Assembly: GCF_026072915.1 (NCBI RefSeq)
Contig: NZ_AP025943.1
Span: 620,001-684,000, forward strand
Direction of reading: 5' to 3'
DNA: 64,000 bases
Source: Akkermansia biwaensis
GTDB lineage: Bacteria; Verrucomicrobiota; Verrucomicrobiia; Verrucomicrobiales; Akkermansiaceae
The notes under the pieces are model-generated. The model made no database searches. It had not been told where the DNA came from and saw nothing but the letters and a program-made list of their open reading frames with translations. The translations under genes and the position numbers were made by a program. Shown here piece by piece: positions 1 to 8,616 of this stretch (position 1 is its first letter; each line of letters begins with the position of its first letter).

Positions 1-2
1 TG

Positions 3-629
3 ATGGATTACGGAACCCTGCGCCCCGCCATGAAACGGCTGGCGGAGATGATGGAAGCCGCCGACAAGGTCCGTATCACGGGGCCGGGCACGAACATTGC
101 CTTTTCCATCAAGGGGCTGAACGCCATCCCCTGCGCCGGGGAGTGCAACCTGCCGGACGGGGAAGTGTTTACGGCCCCCGTCATCGACAGCGCCAACGGG
201 CACATTTCCTTCAACGTTCCCTCCCTGTTCCAGGGCATTCCGTTCGATTCCATCCGCCTGACATTGGAAGACGGCCTGATTGTTCACGCGGAAGCCGGGG
301 ACAAGACCCCGCAGCTCAACGCCATTCTGGACACGGACCCCGGCGCGCGCCGGCTGGGGGAATTCGCCTTCGGGGTCAATCCGGCCATTACCAAACCGAT
401 GCGGAACATTCTTTTTGACGAAAAGATATCCGGCTCCTTCCACCTGACGCCGGGACAGGCCTACCATGTGGCGGACAACGGCAACCAGTCCCGAATCCAC
501 TGGGACATGGTCTGCATCCAGACGGAAGAGGCCGGAGGCGGAGACATTTACCTGGACAACGAACTCGTACGCCATAACGGACTTTTCACTTCCCCGGAAC
601 TGGCTATACTCAATCCCATTCATTCATGA
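3..629 (+). CDS. M29-type aminopeptidase, C-terminal part (5' end outside window)
   Basis: The 208 readable residues look like the C-terminal half of a thermophilic M29 metallo-aminopeptidase (AmpS/PepS family), cytosolic enzymes that remove N-terminal residues from peptides using two metal ions. Visible blocks are GECNLPDGEVFTAP, in which the Glu and following acidic residues belong to the metal site, the segment LGEFAFGVNPAIT, and GNQSRIHWDMV near the end, all typical of the family. The first Met is probably internal, since M29 enzymes are about 370-410 residues and the frame is open to the window edge. The stop overlaps the next ATG (ATGA), so the two genes are translationally coupled. Family assignment is from motif recognition. 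Confidence 0.8.
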   Translation: MDYGTLRPAMKRLAEMMEAADKVRITGPGTNIAFSIKGLNAIPCAGECNLPDGEVFTAPVIDSANGHISFNVPSLFQGIPFDSIRLTLEDGLIVHAEAGDKTPQLNAILDTDPGARRLGEFAFGVNPAITKPMRNILFDEKISGSFHLTPGQAYHVADNGNQSRIHWDMVCIQTEEAGGGDIYLDNELVRHNGLFTSPELAILNPIHS

Positions 630-1480
630 CTGCCGCTCCCTCTCCCTCCAAAAAACGTTCCCTGCTCCGCAAGTTCCTTTACCTGGCTGCCGCAGCCGTT
701 CTTCTGGGGTCCCTGCTCCTTTCCTACATGCAGTGGGAGGCCAACACTCTGAGATTCCGTGAAACGCAGGCCCCGGCCGGATGCCTGCCCGGCCTTTCCG
801 GCCTGCGCATCCTGGTCCTGTCGGACGTGCACACGGGCCTCCCCATGCTGGAAGAGGCGGTGCACATGGCGGAGCAGGCCAAACCGGACATGATCGTGTT
901 CCTGGGAGACCTTTACACGGATTACCAGCGGGCCACCCATGCAGGAGACTACATCAGACAATTCCAGAAGCTTTCCTCCATCGCTCCGTCCTACGCGTGC
1001 CTGGGCAACCATGACATGGCCCTGGCCGGCAATGTGGAACGCATCCTGAAGGAGGGAGGCTTCACGCTGCTGAGGAATTCCGCTTCCTTCATCACCGTCC
1101 CCAGGCTGGGGAATGCCGAATTCAAGCTGGCCGGGCTGGGTGACGTGCGGGAGGGGGACTGCTTTCCCGATAAATGCATGGCTCTAGCAGACCTGGCGGA
1201 GAATTCCCCCATGCCGACTATCGTCCTGTGCCACAACCCCAAGGGTAGGGAACTGCTGGACCGCTACCACTGGGACCTGATGCTTTCCGGCCATACGCAC
1301 GGGGGGCAGATCAGGCTCCCCTTCTTTTCCTCACCCCTGCTGATGGTGGAAGGGGAAACCATGGCTTCCGGGTTTTACCCTTACGGGGAGAAATCCGTTT
1401 TTGTCACTCCCGGCATAGGGTACATAGGGCCGGGGCGCTTCAACTGCCCGCCGGAAGTCAACCTGATCACCATTCCTTGA
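626..1480 (+). CDS. membrane-anchored calcineurin-like metallophosphoesterase
   Basis: A 284-residue protein with an N-terminal membrane anchor (about residues 13-33) followed by a metallophosphoesterase domain. The metal-binding blocks appear in order: LSDVH, GDLYTD, GNHD, LCHNP and GHTHGGQ. This arrangement matches the YkuE/YaeI group, integral or peripheral membrane phosphoesterases, some of which act on UDP-diacylglucosamine-type lipid substrates; the substrate here cannot be read from sequence. The start ATG overlaps the stop of the upstream aminopeptidase, indicating an operon, and the next gene begins 19 bases downstream. Confidence 0.85.
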   Translation: MTAAPSPSKKRSLLRKFLYLAAAAVLLGSLLLSYMQWEANTLRFRETQAPAGCLPGLSGLRILVLSDVHTGLPMLEEAVHMAEQAKPDMIVFLGDLYTDYQRATHAGDYIRQFQKLSSIAPSYACLGNHDMALAGNVERILKEGGFTLLRNSASFITVPRLGNAEFKLAGLGDVREGDCFPDKCMALADLAENSPMPTIVLCHNPKGRELLDRYHWDLMLSGHTHGGQIRLPFFSSPLLMVEGETMASGFYPYGEKSVFVTPGIGYIGPGRFNCPPEVNLITIP

Positions 1481-1499
1481 GCCCTTTTTCCGTCCGCCC

Positions 1500-3230
1500 A
1501 TGATGTTCCTTTCTGTGCTGGCTTCCGCGGAACCGAATGCCGCCCCACCCTTTTTCACGCTGCTGACCGTCGTGTTCATGGGAATCATCGCGATCGCCCT
1601 GGTTCTGGCCCATTTCCGGCAGTCCCTGATGGCGGGCTACTTCATCTGCGGCGTCATTCTGGCCAACTGCGGCATTCTGGACCACATTCCCAATTCCGAC
1701 GTCAGCATCCAGGCTCTCTCGGAAGTAGGCATCATCCTGCTCATGTTCACGCTGGGACTGGAATTTTCCCTGGACGAACTCAAGCACCTGCGGAAAACGG
1801 CGCTGCTGGGCGGCGGCCTTCAGATGTTCCTCTGTACGGCGGTCTTCGGGCTGGGCCTGCATTACGTGACGGGCATGGACATCAGCCATTCCCTGACGGT
1901 AGGGGCCATCATGGGGCTGTCCTCCACGGCGGTAGCCCTGAAATCATTCCAGGAATTCGGGCTGAGCGGCACTTCCGGAGCCAGGATGGCGCTGGGAATC
2001 GCGCTGTTCCAGGATATTGCAGCCATCATGCTCGTGGCCATCATGCCCCAGATATTCGGAACCTCCCGCGATTCCTGGGAAACGGCGTTCAACATAGGAG
2101 CCGCCGTGCTGAGAGGCGTGATCTTCCTGGCCGCCGCATGGCTGATCGGCCGCTATCTGCTTCCACGCATCATGCTGGCCGTGGCCCGCACAAAAAGCCG
2201 GGAGCTGTTCACCCTGATGGTGTTCGCCATCTGCTCCGGCATCGCCATGCTCGCCAGCCTGCTGGGATTGAGCATAGAGCTGGGAGCGTTCACCGCCGGG
2301 CTTTTCGTCAGCGGCTCCTATTACAGCCACCGGGTTCTCAGCGAAGTGCTTCCGTTCAAGGACCTTTTCCTCACCATTTTCTTCGTTTCCGCGGGACTGC
2401 TGATCGATATTAACGACCTGTGGGAACACATCGGCAACGTAGTCGTTTTCGCCACCTTCGTTCTCGCCGTCAAATTCGTGGCCTGCCTTGTAGCGGCGCA
2501 TTTCCTGAAAATTCCGGGGCGCATGGGCATCATGGCTTCCACGGCCCTGACCAACGTGGGGGAATTCTCCCTGGTGCTGATTCCTTTCATGCAGGAGATC
2601 ACCCCCATTCCCGCCCTGGTGACGGCCAACGTGTACGCCATTGCCGCCGTCTCCATGGGCATGACGCCCCTGCTGATGAAGGCGGCGCGCCGCCTTACCC
2701 CGCTGCTGGTGCGCATTCCCGGCCTGAAGATGAAGAATGAACGCATGAGCGTCGAAAACCTGATTACGCGCGTATCCGGCATCAAGGACCACGCCGTCAT
2801 CTGCGGCTACGGCCCCGTGGGCAGAAGAATGCACGAAAGCCTGGGGCGGTACGGCATTCCCTGCATCATCATCGACTTGAACGCGGATACCGTCAAATCC
2901 CTGCTCAACGGCGGCCATCTGGCTTTTCTGGGGGACATCCAGCACCAGATCACCATGGAGCTGGCGAGCATCCGGACGGCGCGCCTGATCGCCTTCACTT
3001 TCCCGGACCCTAATCCGGCCCTGTCCACCTACATGCAGATCAAGAATGCCAATCCGGACATCACTGTGATTGCCCGCGCCAAATTCCGCTCGGAAGTGGC
3101 TTCCCTGCATCACGCCGGAGTCGTCAACGTCATTCACGACGAAGAGGAAACTGGCGCCGCCGCCGTGCGGCTGGCCAAGCTGAGCTTTGACATTATCGAA
3201 ACCGGGAACGGAGCCCCGCTGTCCCACTGA
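1500..3230 (+). CDS. Kef-type monovalent cation:proton antiporter with C-terminal TrkA-N (RCK) domain
   Basis: A 576-residue CPA2-family transporter. Residues 1 to about 400 form some 12-13 hydrophobic helices, including the conserved stretch LLMFTLGLEFSLDEL and the ion-path region GLSSTAVALK. A hydrophilic RCK/TrkA-N domain follows, beginning HAVICGYGPVGRR (Rossmann dinucleotide loop), and likely binds NAD(H) to gate transport. The family exports K+ or Na+ in exchange for H+ at the inner membrane. The tandem ATGs at 1500 and 1503 give near-identical products. The gene lies 19 bases after the phosphoesterase and 4 bases before the TatD-like gene, so it is probably co-transcribed with both. 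Confidence 0.88.
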   Translation: MMFLSVLASAEPNAAPPFFTLLTVVFMGIIAIALVLAHFRQSLMAGYFICGVILANCGILDHIPNSDVSIQALSEVGIILLMFTLGLEFSLDELKHLRKTALLGGGLQMFLCTAVFGLGLHYVTGMDISHSLTVGAIMGLSSTAVALKSFQEFGLSGTSGARMALGIALFQDIAAIMLVAIMPQIFGTSRDSWETAFNIGAAVLRGVIFLAAAWLIGRYLLPRIMLAVARTKSRELFTLMVFAICSGIAMLASLLGLSIELGAFTAGLFVSGSYYSHRVLSEVLPFKDLFLTIFFVSAGLLIDINDLWEHIGNVVVFATFVLAVKFVACLVAAHFLKIPGRMGIMASTALTNVGEFSLVLIPFMQEITPIPALVTANVYAIAAVSMGMTPLLMKAARRLTPLLVRIPGLKMKNERMSVENLITRVSGIKDHAVICGYGPVGRRMHESLGRYGIPCIIIDLNADTVKSLLNGGHLAFLGDIQHQITMELASIRTARLIAFTFPDPNPALSTYMQIKNANPDITVIARAKFRSEVASLHHAGVVNVIHDEEETGAAAVRLAKLSFDIIETGNGAPLSH

Positions 3231-3234
3231 TATC

Positions 3235-3906
3235 ATGAATCTGCCGGACGCACATACCCATCCCGCTCCGGCCGCTTCCGGCACCGGCCTCCGCTTCGTC
3301 TGCGGAACGTCTCCGGCGGACTGGGAGCAAGTGGCACTCCTGGCTGAACGAGACGGAAACGTCACTCCATTTTTCGGCATTCATCCGTGGTTTCTTGATC
3401 CGGCCGCATGGCGCCGGGACATGCGCCTTCTGGAAGAATTCCTGACCCGCTTTCCAAAGGCGGGAGTGGGGGAAACCGGCCTGGACAAATGCCGCCGCGG
3501 TATTCCGGGCATGAAGATGCAAAAAGACGCGCTGCGCCGCCATCTGGATATGGCCGCGCGGATGAACCGCCCTGTTGCCCTGCATTGCTGCCGCGCCTGG
3601 GGCTCCCTGGCCGAAATGCTGAGGGAATATCCCCGCCTGAAGGCCATCCTGCACGGCTGGACCGGAGCGCTGAATCCGGCGTCCGATCTGCCTTCCGAGG
3701 ACTGGCTGCTGTCCATCGGCCCCCGGGAAATGGAACGTGCGGATATTTTTACATCCGTTCCCCTGCACCGTCTGGCGCTGGAATCGGACGAACATCCGGA
3801 GGTCCTGCCGGACCTTTACCGGATTGCGGCGCAAGCGCTCCGGATGGAGGAATGCCGACTGGCCGGAATCGTCACGGACAACCTGTCAAGAATCTCCCCT
3901 CCATAA
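3235..3906 (+). CDS. TatD-family metal-dependent hydrolase
   Basis: A 223-residue protein of the TatD (YcfH/YjjV) group, TIM-barrel hydrolases with putative DNase or D-aminoacyl-tRNA-deacylase-like activities. Motifs: DAHTHP at the N terminus, FFGIHPWF, VGETGLDK, the metal-binding LHCCRAW, ILHGWTG, and LESDEHPE where family members have E-x-D-x-P/H. It is shorter than the usual 255-265 residues. I chose ATG 3235, four bases after the antiporter stop, because the longer frame from 3187 overlaps that gene by over 40 bases and DAHTHP should be close to the N terminus. Confidence 0.8.
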   Translation: MNLPDAHTHPAPAASGTGLRFVCGTSPADWEQVALLAERDGNVTPFFGIHPWFLDPAAWRRDMRLLEEFLTRFPKAGVGETGLDKCRRGIPGMKMQKDALRRHLDMAARMNRPVALHCCRAWGSLAEMLREYPRLKAILHGWTGALNPASDLPSEDWLLSIGPREMERADIFTSVPLHRLALESDEHPEVLPDLYRIAAQALRMEECRLAGIVTDNLSRISPP

Positions 3907-3977
3907 CGGTTTTCACGAAGCGGGGAGGACGAACTGTTCCGCTGGCATACTCCATGGCGGCGCGGCGGCTTTTTTCC

Positions 3978-4005
3978 TTGGCAGCCCCACGCCGGAGGCT
4001 ATCAT
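3978..4005 (+). promoter_or_regulatory. sigma-70-like promoter, probably leaderless
   Basis: TTGGCA at 3978-3983, a 16-base spacer, and TATCAT at 4000-4005. The -10 ends six bases before the ATG at 4012, so the transcript would begin at or next to the start codon. Confidence 0.5.
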
Positions 4006-4011
4006 GCGGGC

Positions 4012-4848
4012 ATGGGCCTTTTTCAGGATCAAACCAGTTCTTTGTCGGAAATCAAGCGGCTCGCCGCACTCGTCATGGATCCCTCCCGCAGGGACGAAAT
4101 AGGCCCGGACCAGTGGCCCCTGGCCATGATCGCCTACGGCCTGGTCACCTGCAATGAAAAGAACAGGCAGGCGGAAGGCATTGAAATTTACCGCACCTTC
4201 CAGTCCTGCTGCGCCCCAGACGCCAGAAAGAAGTGCGCCCTCCAGCTTGCGGCCTTCATCCGCCAGCGCAAGGGTGACGGATGGCGCGCCCTGCTTCCCT
4301 TTGCGATGACGGACGAACTGGCGGACATCCGCCGCCAGGCAGCCTTCCTGATTTATACGCTTGCGGCTCCGGAACGTGAAGAACGCTTCCCAGGAATCGC
4401 CGGACTGGCGGATATCATTTGCGCCGCCCCCCTTCCGGGGCAGGCCGGCATGTCCCCGGCGCTGGACGCCCTGATGAGTCTGGGGGATCTGCGGTTCGCC
4501 CCTTATCTGGCATCCATTTCCAAAAAACTTTCTCCGGACCGCCTTGCGGAACTTCTGGAAGGGACGGAGGCCATTCCGACTGAACTGGGCTGCAACTGGC
4601 TGCTGGACATTCTGGACGAGCATGCGGAACTTTCCTCCACGGTGGCCCGCGTGCTGGCAGCCATGCCCGGCAGGGCCGGCGAAGTGATGGACGTAATCAT
4701 TCCCGTTCCGTCCTGGCAATTCACGAATTCCGCCGTCCAGCCGCTTCATTCCTGGAGCATCCCGGAATACGGGCTCCGCATGAAGGAACGGCTCGCCCAA
4801 AAACTCGCGCCAGAAGACCGGGAAACCGTCACTCTGGCCTGGAGCTGA
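4012..4848 (+). CDS. hypothetical helical-repeat (HEAT/ARM-like) protein
   Basis: A 278-residue soluble protein that I do not recognise. It is rich in Leu/Ala helices spaced roughly 35-40 residues apart (for example ARKKCALQLAAFIRQR, ADIRRQAAFLIYTLA and SPALDALMSLGDLRFAP), which suggests an alpha-solenoid of HEAT or armadillo type used for protein contacts. There is no signal peptide or membrane segment. It has its own promoter just upstream with the start predicted to be leaderless. Its 3' end overlaps the convergent acetyltransferase gene by 20 bases. The fold is inferred from pattern only. Confidence 0.65.
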   Translation: MGLFQDQTSSLSEIKRLAALVMDPSRRDEIGPDQWPLAMIAYGLVTCNEKNRQAEGIEIYRTFQSCCAPDARKKCALQLAAFIRQRKGDGWRALLPFAMTDELADIRRQAAFLIYTLAAPEREERFPGIAGLADIICAAPLPGQAGMSPALDALMSLGDLRFAPYLASISKKLSPDRLAELLEGTEAIPTELGCNWLLDILDEHAELSSTVARVLAAMPGRAGEVMDVIIPVPSWQFTNSAVQPLHSWSIPEYGLRMKERLAQKLAPEDRETVTLAWS

Positions 4849-5401
4849 TGTCGTAGAATCTCCGTACCACCCATTCATGGTGGAAATGGACGAAGGCTTG
4901 GTAAACGTCCGGATCCAGCGTTTTCTCATGCGTCATCAACAGCAGCGGATATGATTCCCCTTCCGCCGTATAAGGCGGATGGATGTAGTCGAACTGGGGG
5001 TTGGGCACAAAACCGTGCCGCCGGTAGAATCCCAGCCGGCGCCGTGAAATTTCGTCCTCCGGAGGGTCAATTTCCAGAATGACCTTGTGCGGAAAGGCGT
5101 CCCGCAGCTCCTCCAGAATCCTCTGCCCCGCCCCCTGACCGCGCAGGGAGGCACTCACGGCGAAATATTCCAGATACACGAATTCCTGCCGCCGCCAGGT
5201 CACCAGAATGGCGGCTACCCGGCCCGCTTCATCCAAAAACACTTCGTAATAAAAACCCGGATCTTCAAACGCCAGCGGAAAATCCTGAACCCGCCGCTGC
5301 TCATGAAGCGGAAAACTTGTCCGGTAGATATCCAGAGATTTCACAAACAGGGGATCATCCGCTCCCGTCACACGGCGCTTGGTCAAAGTTTCAGGCTTCA
5401 T
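4829..5401 (-). CDS. GNAT-family N-acetyltransferase
   Basis: A 190-residue GNAT acyltransferase. The core runs from FYYEVFLDEAGRVAAILVTWR through EYFAVSASLRGQGAGQRILEEL, which carries the acetyl-CoA pyrophosphate loop R-G-Q-G-A-G, and on to RRRLGFYRRHGFV. The acceptor substrate is unknown. The start could be ATG 5401, 5410 or 5437; I prefer 5401 because the preceding residues lack similarity to GNAT N termini, but the choice is weak. It converges on the upstream helical-repeat gene and overlaps it by 20 bases. Confidence 0.8.
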   Translation of the reverse strand: MKPETLTKRRVTGADDPLFVKSLDIYRTSFPLHEQRRVQDFPLAFEDPGFYYEVFLDEAGRVAAILVTWRRQEFVYLEYFAVSASLRGQGAGQRILEELRDAFPHKVILEIDPPEDEISRRRLGFYRRHGFVPNPQFDYIHPPYTAEGESYPLLLMTHEKTLDPDVYQAFVHFHHEWVVRRFYDISSRPE

Positions 5402-5838
5402 GCCCTGCATCCAAGCATATCCGGCAAATCCCGGCAAGCCTCCCGAAACGAATCACCGAGTCATGCCGCCGTATTTTCCGATTTAACCTGCTTTTTTTCC
5501 ATACTCTGATCCCTTCTCCCAACATATTTCATAAAAATTTGACATTAAATATAAAAATACATTTATTTATATTACATGACCCTGTTCCCTTAAATCTTGT
5601 TGCAATACCCTTTCCTTTACCATCCGATTTCCCATTTTTCTGTGCTGCATGAATGCATGCCTTCATGTGGAAGAAATTAAGAATGCAGATACCAATTCCT
5701 TGCATGCACCCACCAAGGGATTAAAGAACATCAAAGTAGCCATTACCAAGTTCGGCTGCACGGTAACGCGCAGCACAGCAGATGAAGCAAAACATTTCAA
5801 TTCAAAATCAAAGCAATAATTGCCTCAATTTCAGCATC
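5402..5838. other. AT-rich intergenic region
   Basis: 437 bases, markedly more AT-rich than the flanks. It contains a promoter-like TTGACA (5539-5544) with TTTATT 17 bases on, and an orphan 56-codon frame listed separately. No RNA gene or repeat was recognised. Confidence 0.5.
5649..5819 (+). CDS. orphan small ORF (56 aa), possible gene remnant
   Basis: ATG at 5649 opens a 56-codon frame beginning MNACLHVEEIKNADTN and ending HFNSKSKQ. The composition is protein-like, with a mix of charged and hydrophobic residues (GLKNIKVAITKFGCTV), but it matches no family I know. It overlaps the upstream part of the next frame. It may be a real small protein, the remnant of a deleted gene, or chance; there is no clear ribosome-binding site. 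Confidence 0.3.
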   Translation: MNACLHVEEIKNADTNSLHAPTKGLKNIKVAITKFGCTVTRSTADEAKHFNSKSKQ

Positions 5839-6666
5839 ATGAAAACTGTATATCTTCTTTTCCCTCTCTTTTTTCTATCTCCGGTCATCCTCCTCCCATG
5901 CTCCGCATCTCCAAACAGCCAACTATCCCTTCCCGCAGCCATCAGGAATACGGATAAACAAAGTCCGGAGCTTCTCCAGCTCAAAAAACTGCTCGACGAC
6001 GGAGACATCATTCCATTTTATCAGGCCGCCGACAAAATGCTGAAAGAAGCGAGGCGCTACCATAAAAAAAACGTTACTCCCAGAGAACTGGCTGACGGGC
6101 TTTTTCTGTGCCACCTGATTACCACGGCCCCATTCATCGACCTCAATAAAAGCAGCAACGTCGAATGGCTTGCCAATTACAACAACATTGATCACAAAGT
6201 GAAGGAATTCATGTCCCGAAGCATTCCGTTTGCAGCGCTAACGGACAAAAATGTCAAACTTCCGGGCAAGGAAGAAGCACTTCGCTTTTACCTAACCGCC
6301 ACGGCCATGGTCCTCAAGCAATTCCACAGCCAGATGGACTACGCTTTTGAAGCTACGCAAATCTGTACCTACATGATCATCGACCACGCTTCCGGATTAT
6401 CCACCGACAAGGCCACGGATCTTTTCAACAAAACAAGTGCTCAAAGCTCAAGAAACTACGATATCCAATCCATCATTAAAAATCAGGATTCAGGATTCAT
6501 CAGGGAACTGATGAAATGTTTCCCGGCCAAAGCTGTAGAAGTGAAAAAATATTTGCACATGGCCGGGTACGAAGACAGGGAGATTCCGGCCCTGCTGGAC
6601 AGAACCGTGGGTAGAGTGCCCCAAGCCGAGTACCTTTACCGAAGCTTGCCAAAACGACGGGATTAG
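5839..6666 (+). CDS. hypothetical exported protein
   Basis: A 275-residue protein I do not recognise. From ATG 5839 it begins MKTVYLLFPLFFLSPVILL and is followed by polar residues, a clear signal peptide; the longer frame from 5782 would place 19 hydrophilic residues in front of it, so 5839 is preferred. The mature part is helical, with Lys/Asp-rich stretches and no recognisable catalytic motif. Base composition is visibly lower in GC than neighbouring genes, which together with the AT-rich upstream region suggests horizontal acquisition. The next gene starts 39 bases downstream. Confidence 0.65.
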   Translation: MKTVYLLFPLFFLSPVILLPCSASPNSQLSLPAAIRNTDKQSPELLQLKKLLDDGDIIPFYQAADKMLKEARRYHKKNVTPRELADGLFLCHLITTAPFIDLNKSSNVEWLANYNNIDHKVKEFMSRSIPFAALTDKNVKLPGKEEALRFYLTATAMVLKQFHSQMDYAFEATQICTYMIIDHASGLSTDKATDLFNKTSAQSSRNYDIQSIIKNQDSGFIRELMKCFPAKAVEVKKYLHMAGYEDREIPALLDRTVGRVPQAEYLYRSLPKRRD

Positions 6667-6705
6667 CCTTGTATCCAGTATGGCATTCAACCACATAAAA
6701 GTTTC

Positions 6706-7530
6706 ATGAAAACCTTTCTCTTCCTCCTCGGACTGTGGATCAGCTGTACCTTCTGCGTTCAGGCGCAGAATCTTCCCGTTCCTGAAGAAGCGTGGCCCGC
6801 ATGCACCCCGGCGCGCAAGGGAGCCAGAATCCTTTTCATAGGCAACAGTTACACCTTTTTCAACCGGATGCCCGCCATGGTCATGGCCATGGCTGACATC
6901 AGAGGGCTCCAGGCGGACGTGCATATCCATGCGGCTCCGGCGGCTTCCTTCAGTTCCCATTGGAACGATGAAGAAGCCGGAAAGAAATTAACGGGGAATT
7001 CCTGGGATTTCGTCGTCCTTCAGGATCAGAGTGCCACGCCCGTCATTGCGCCGGAACGGACCCTGGAGTTCGGAAAAAAGCTGTGCTCGCTGGTCCGGTC
7101 CGGAAACGGCATTCCCGTACTGTTCCTGACATGGGGAAGGAAAGGCTCTTCCAACGCTCCCGACAAGGGGGAACAGGAGGCCCTGCGGGATACTTATCTG
7201 AAGCTCGCCCGGCAGGAGAAGGCCGCCCTGGCCCCCGTGGGCATCGCCTGGGAGAATTGCGCCAAACTCCATCCGGACATCAAGCTTTATCTGGAGGACG
7301 GACAGCACCCTTCCGAACAGGGAAGCTACCTGACGGCATGCGTGATGTACTGCACCCTGTTCGGCAAGTCCCCGGTGGGGTTGCCGGGCAAACTGACGCT
7401 GAAAGGGGTCCGTCTGTGCAATATTCCGCAGGCCAAGGCCAAAACACTGCAAACGATTGCCCTGGAGACCTGCAAACGGCTTTTTACCACACCGGCCGGC
7501 GCCGGGAAAAAGCCGGAAGGCCGCCGATAA
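6706..7530 (+). CDS. secreted SGNH-fold hydrolase
   Basis: A 274-residue protein with a signal peptide (MKTFLFLLGLWISCTFCVQA) and an SGNH-hydrolase-like domain. The nucleophile block is ILFIGNSYTFFNRMP, the oxyanion-region block is VVLQDQSATP, and the catalytic Asp/His block is EDGQHPSEQGSYL. This resembles the DUF4886-type subgroup found in gut Bacteroidota and Verrucomicrobiota, thought to act as carbohydrate esterases or acetylhydrolases in the periplasm or outside the cell. Substrate is unknown; deacetylation of host or dietary glycans is a plausible guess. Confidence 0.75.
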   Translation: MKTFLFLLGLWISCTFCVQAQNLPVPEEAWPACTPARKGARILFIGNSYTFFNRMPAMVMAMADIRGLQADVHIHAAPAASFSSHWNDEEAGKKLTGNSWDFVVLQDQSATPVIAPERTLEFGKKLCSLVRSGNGIPVLFLTWGRKGSSNAPDKGEQEALRDTYLKLARQEKAALAPVGIAWENCAKLHPDIKLYLEDGQHPSEQGSYLTACVMYCTLFGKSPVGLPGKLTLKGVRLCNIPQAKAKTLQTIALETCKRLFTTPAGAGKKPEGRR

Positions 7531-7613
7531 ATCCCCTGGTGCGGCATAGCGCAAAATCTACTCGCAAAACGGGCCGCCGGTCCCTATCATCATGGCGAAC
7601 ACTTGCACACACC

Positions 7614-8543
7614 ATGAGCGAACAAGTCATTATCATCGGCGCGGGCTGCGCGGGCTATACCGCGGCCATCTACACCGCCAGAGCCAATCTCTCCCCCCTC
7701 CTGATTACGGGCTCCCAGATAGGAGGGCAGTTGACAACCACCACGGAAGTGGAGAATTTCCCCGGCTTTCCGGACGGCATCATGGGGCCGGACCTCATGT
7801 TCCTGATGCAGCAGCAGGCGGAAAAGTTCGGTACCCGCTTTGCCTATGAAGACGTGAAGAGCGTCATCAGGGATGAAGCCACCGGACTATTCACCGTCAA
7901 GACCAGCGGCCAGAATTACGAGGCACGCAGCATCATCGTCGCTACCGGGGCATCCGCCCGCTATCTGGGCATCCCGGGGGAAGAAGGGCTGATAGGCCAC
8001 GGGCTGACGGCCTGCGCCACCTGCGACGGCGCCTTTTACCGGGACGTTCCCGTCTGCGTGGTAGGCGGAGGAGACAGCGCGTGCGAAGAGGCCGCGTTCC
8101 TGACCCGCTTCGCCTCCAGGGTTTACCTGATCCACCGCCGCGATACCCTCCGGGCCTCCAAAATCATGGCGGAACGCACGCTGGCGAACGAGAAGATTTT
8201 CCCGGTCTGGAATTCCACCATCGCGGCCTACAAGACGGACGACAAGGGAGAACTGGAAGCCGTGATGCTGAAGAACCTCGTCACCGGGGAGGAAACGGAA
8301 CTGGCCGTCAAATGCGTGTTCATGGCCATCGGCCACACTCCGAACACCTCTTTCCTGGGTGATCTGGTGGACCGGGACCAGTCCGGCTACATCGTCCGGG
8401 AACCCGGCCTCATGACCACCAAGACGCCGGGTCTTTTCGCCGCGGGCGACGTGGCGGACCCCCACTACCGCCAGGCCATTTCCTCCGCCGGCATGGGCTG
8501 CGCCGCCGCCATTGAGGCGGAACGCTACCTGCTGGGCGTGTAA
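7614..8543 (+). CDS. trxB: thioredoxin reductase
   Basis: A 309-residue cytosolic flavoprotein that reduces thioredoxin with NADPH. FAD loop GAGCAGYTAAIYTARA at the N terminus, redox-active TACATCDGAFY (CxxC), the NADPH loop GGGDSACEEAAFL, and the C-terminal FAD block GLFAAGDVADP are all present. I place the start at ATG 7614, directly before SEQVIIIGAG; the longer frame from 7083 lies inside the preceding gene. There is no Shine-Dalgarno; a TATCAT at about 7585-7590 could serve as -10. A long hairpin follows the stop. Confidence 0.95.
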   Translation: MSEQVIIIGAGCAGYTAAIYTARANLSPLLITGSQIGGQLTTTTEVENFPGFPDGIMGPDLMFLMQQQAEKFGTRFAYEDVKSVIRDEATGLFTVKTSGQNYEARSIIVATGASARYLGIPGEEGLIGHGLTACATCDGAFYRDVPVCVVGGGDSACEEAAFLTRFASRVYLIHRRDTLRASKIMAERTLANEKIFPVWNSTIAAYKTDDKGELEAVMLKNLVTGEETELAVKCVFMAIGHTPNTSFLGDLVDRDQSGYIVREPGLMTTKTPGLFAAGDVADPHYRQAISSAGMGCAAAIEAERYLLGV

Positions 8544-8560
8544 GGGAATAATCTTCCGGA

Positions 8561-8593
8561 AAGGGCCGGGTTCCCGCGGGAATTCCGGCCCTT
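8561..8593 (+). terminator. long stem-loop after trxB
   Basis: AAGGGCCGG pairs with CCGGCCCTT (9 bp) around an inner palindrome TTCCCGCGGGAA. There is no uridine tract, so it may be an attenuator or RNA-stabilising structure rather than a full terminator. Confidence 0.5.
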
Positions 8594-8616
8594 CTCCGTC
8601 ACGGGAAGAAACGGAC

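Noticed and set aside
1944-3380. 478-codon minus-strand frame antisense to the antiporter
   Set aside because: Low-complexity His/Gly/Gln composition and full overlap with a clear transporter gene; a GC-rich shadow.
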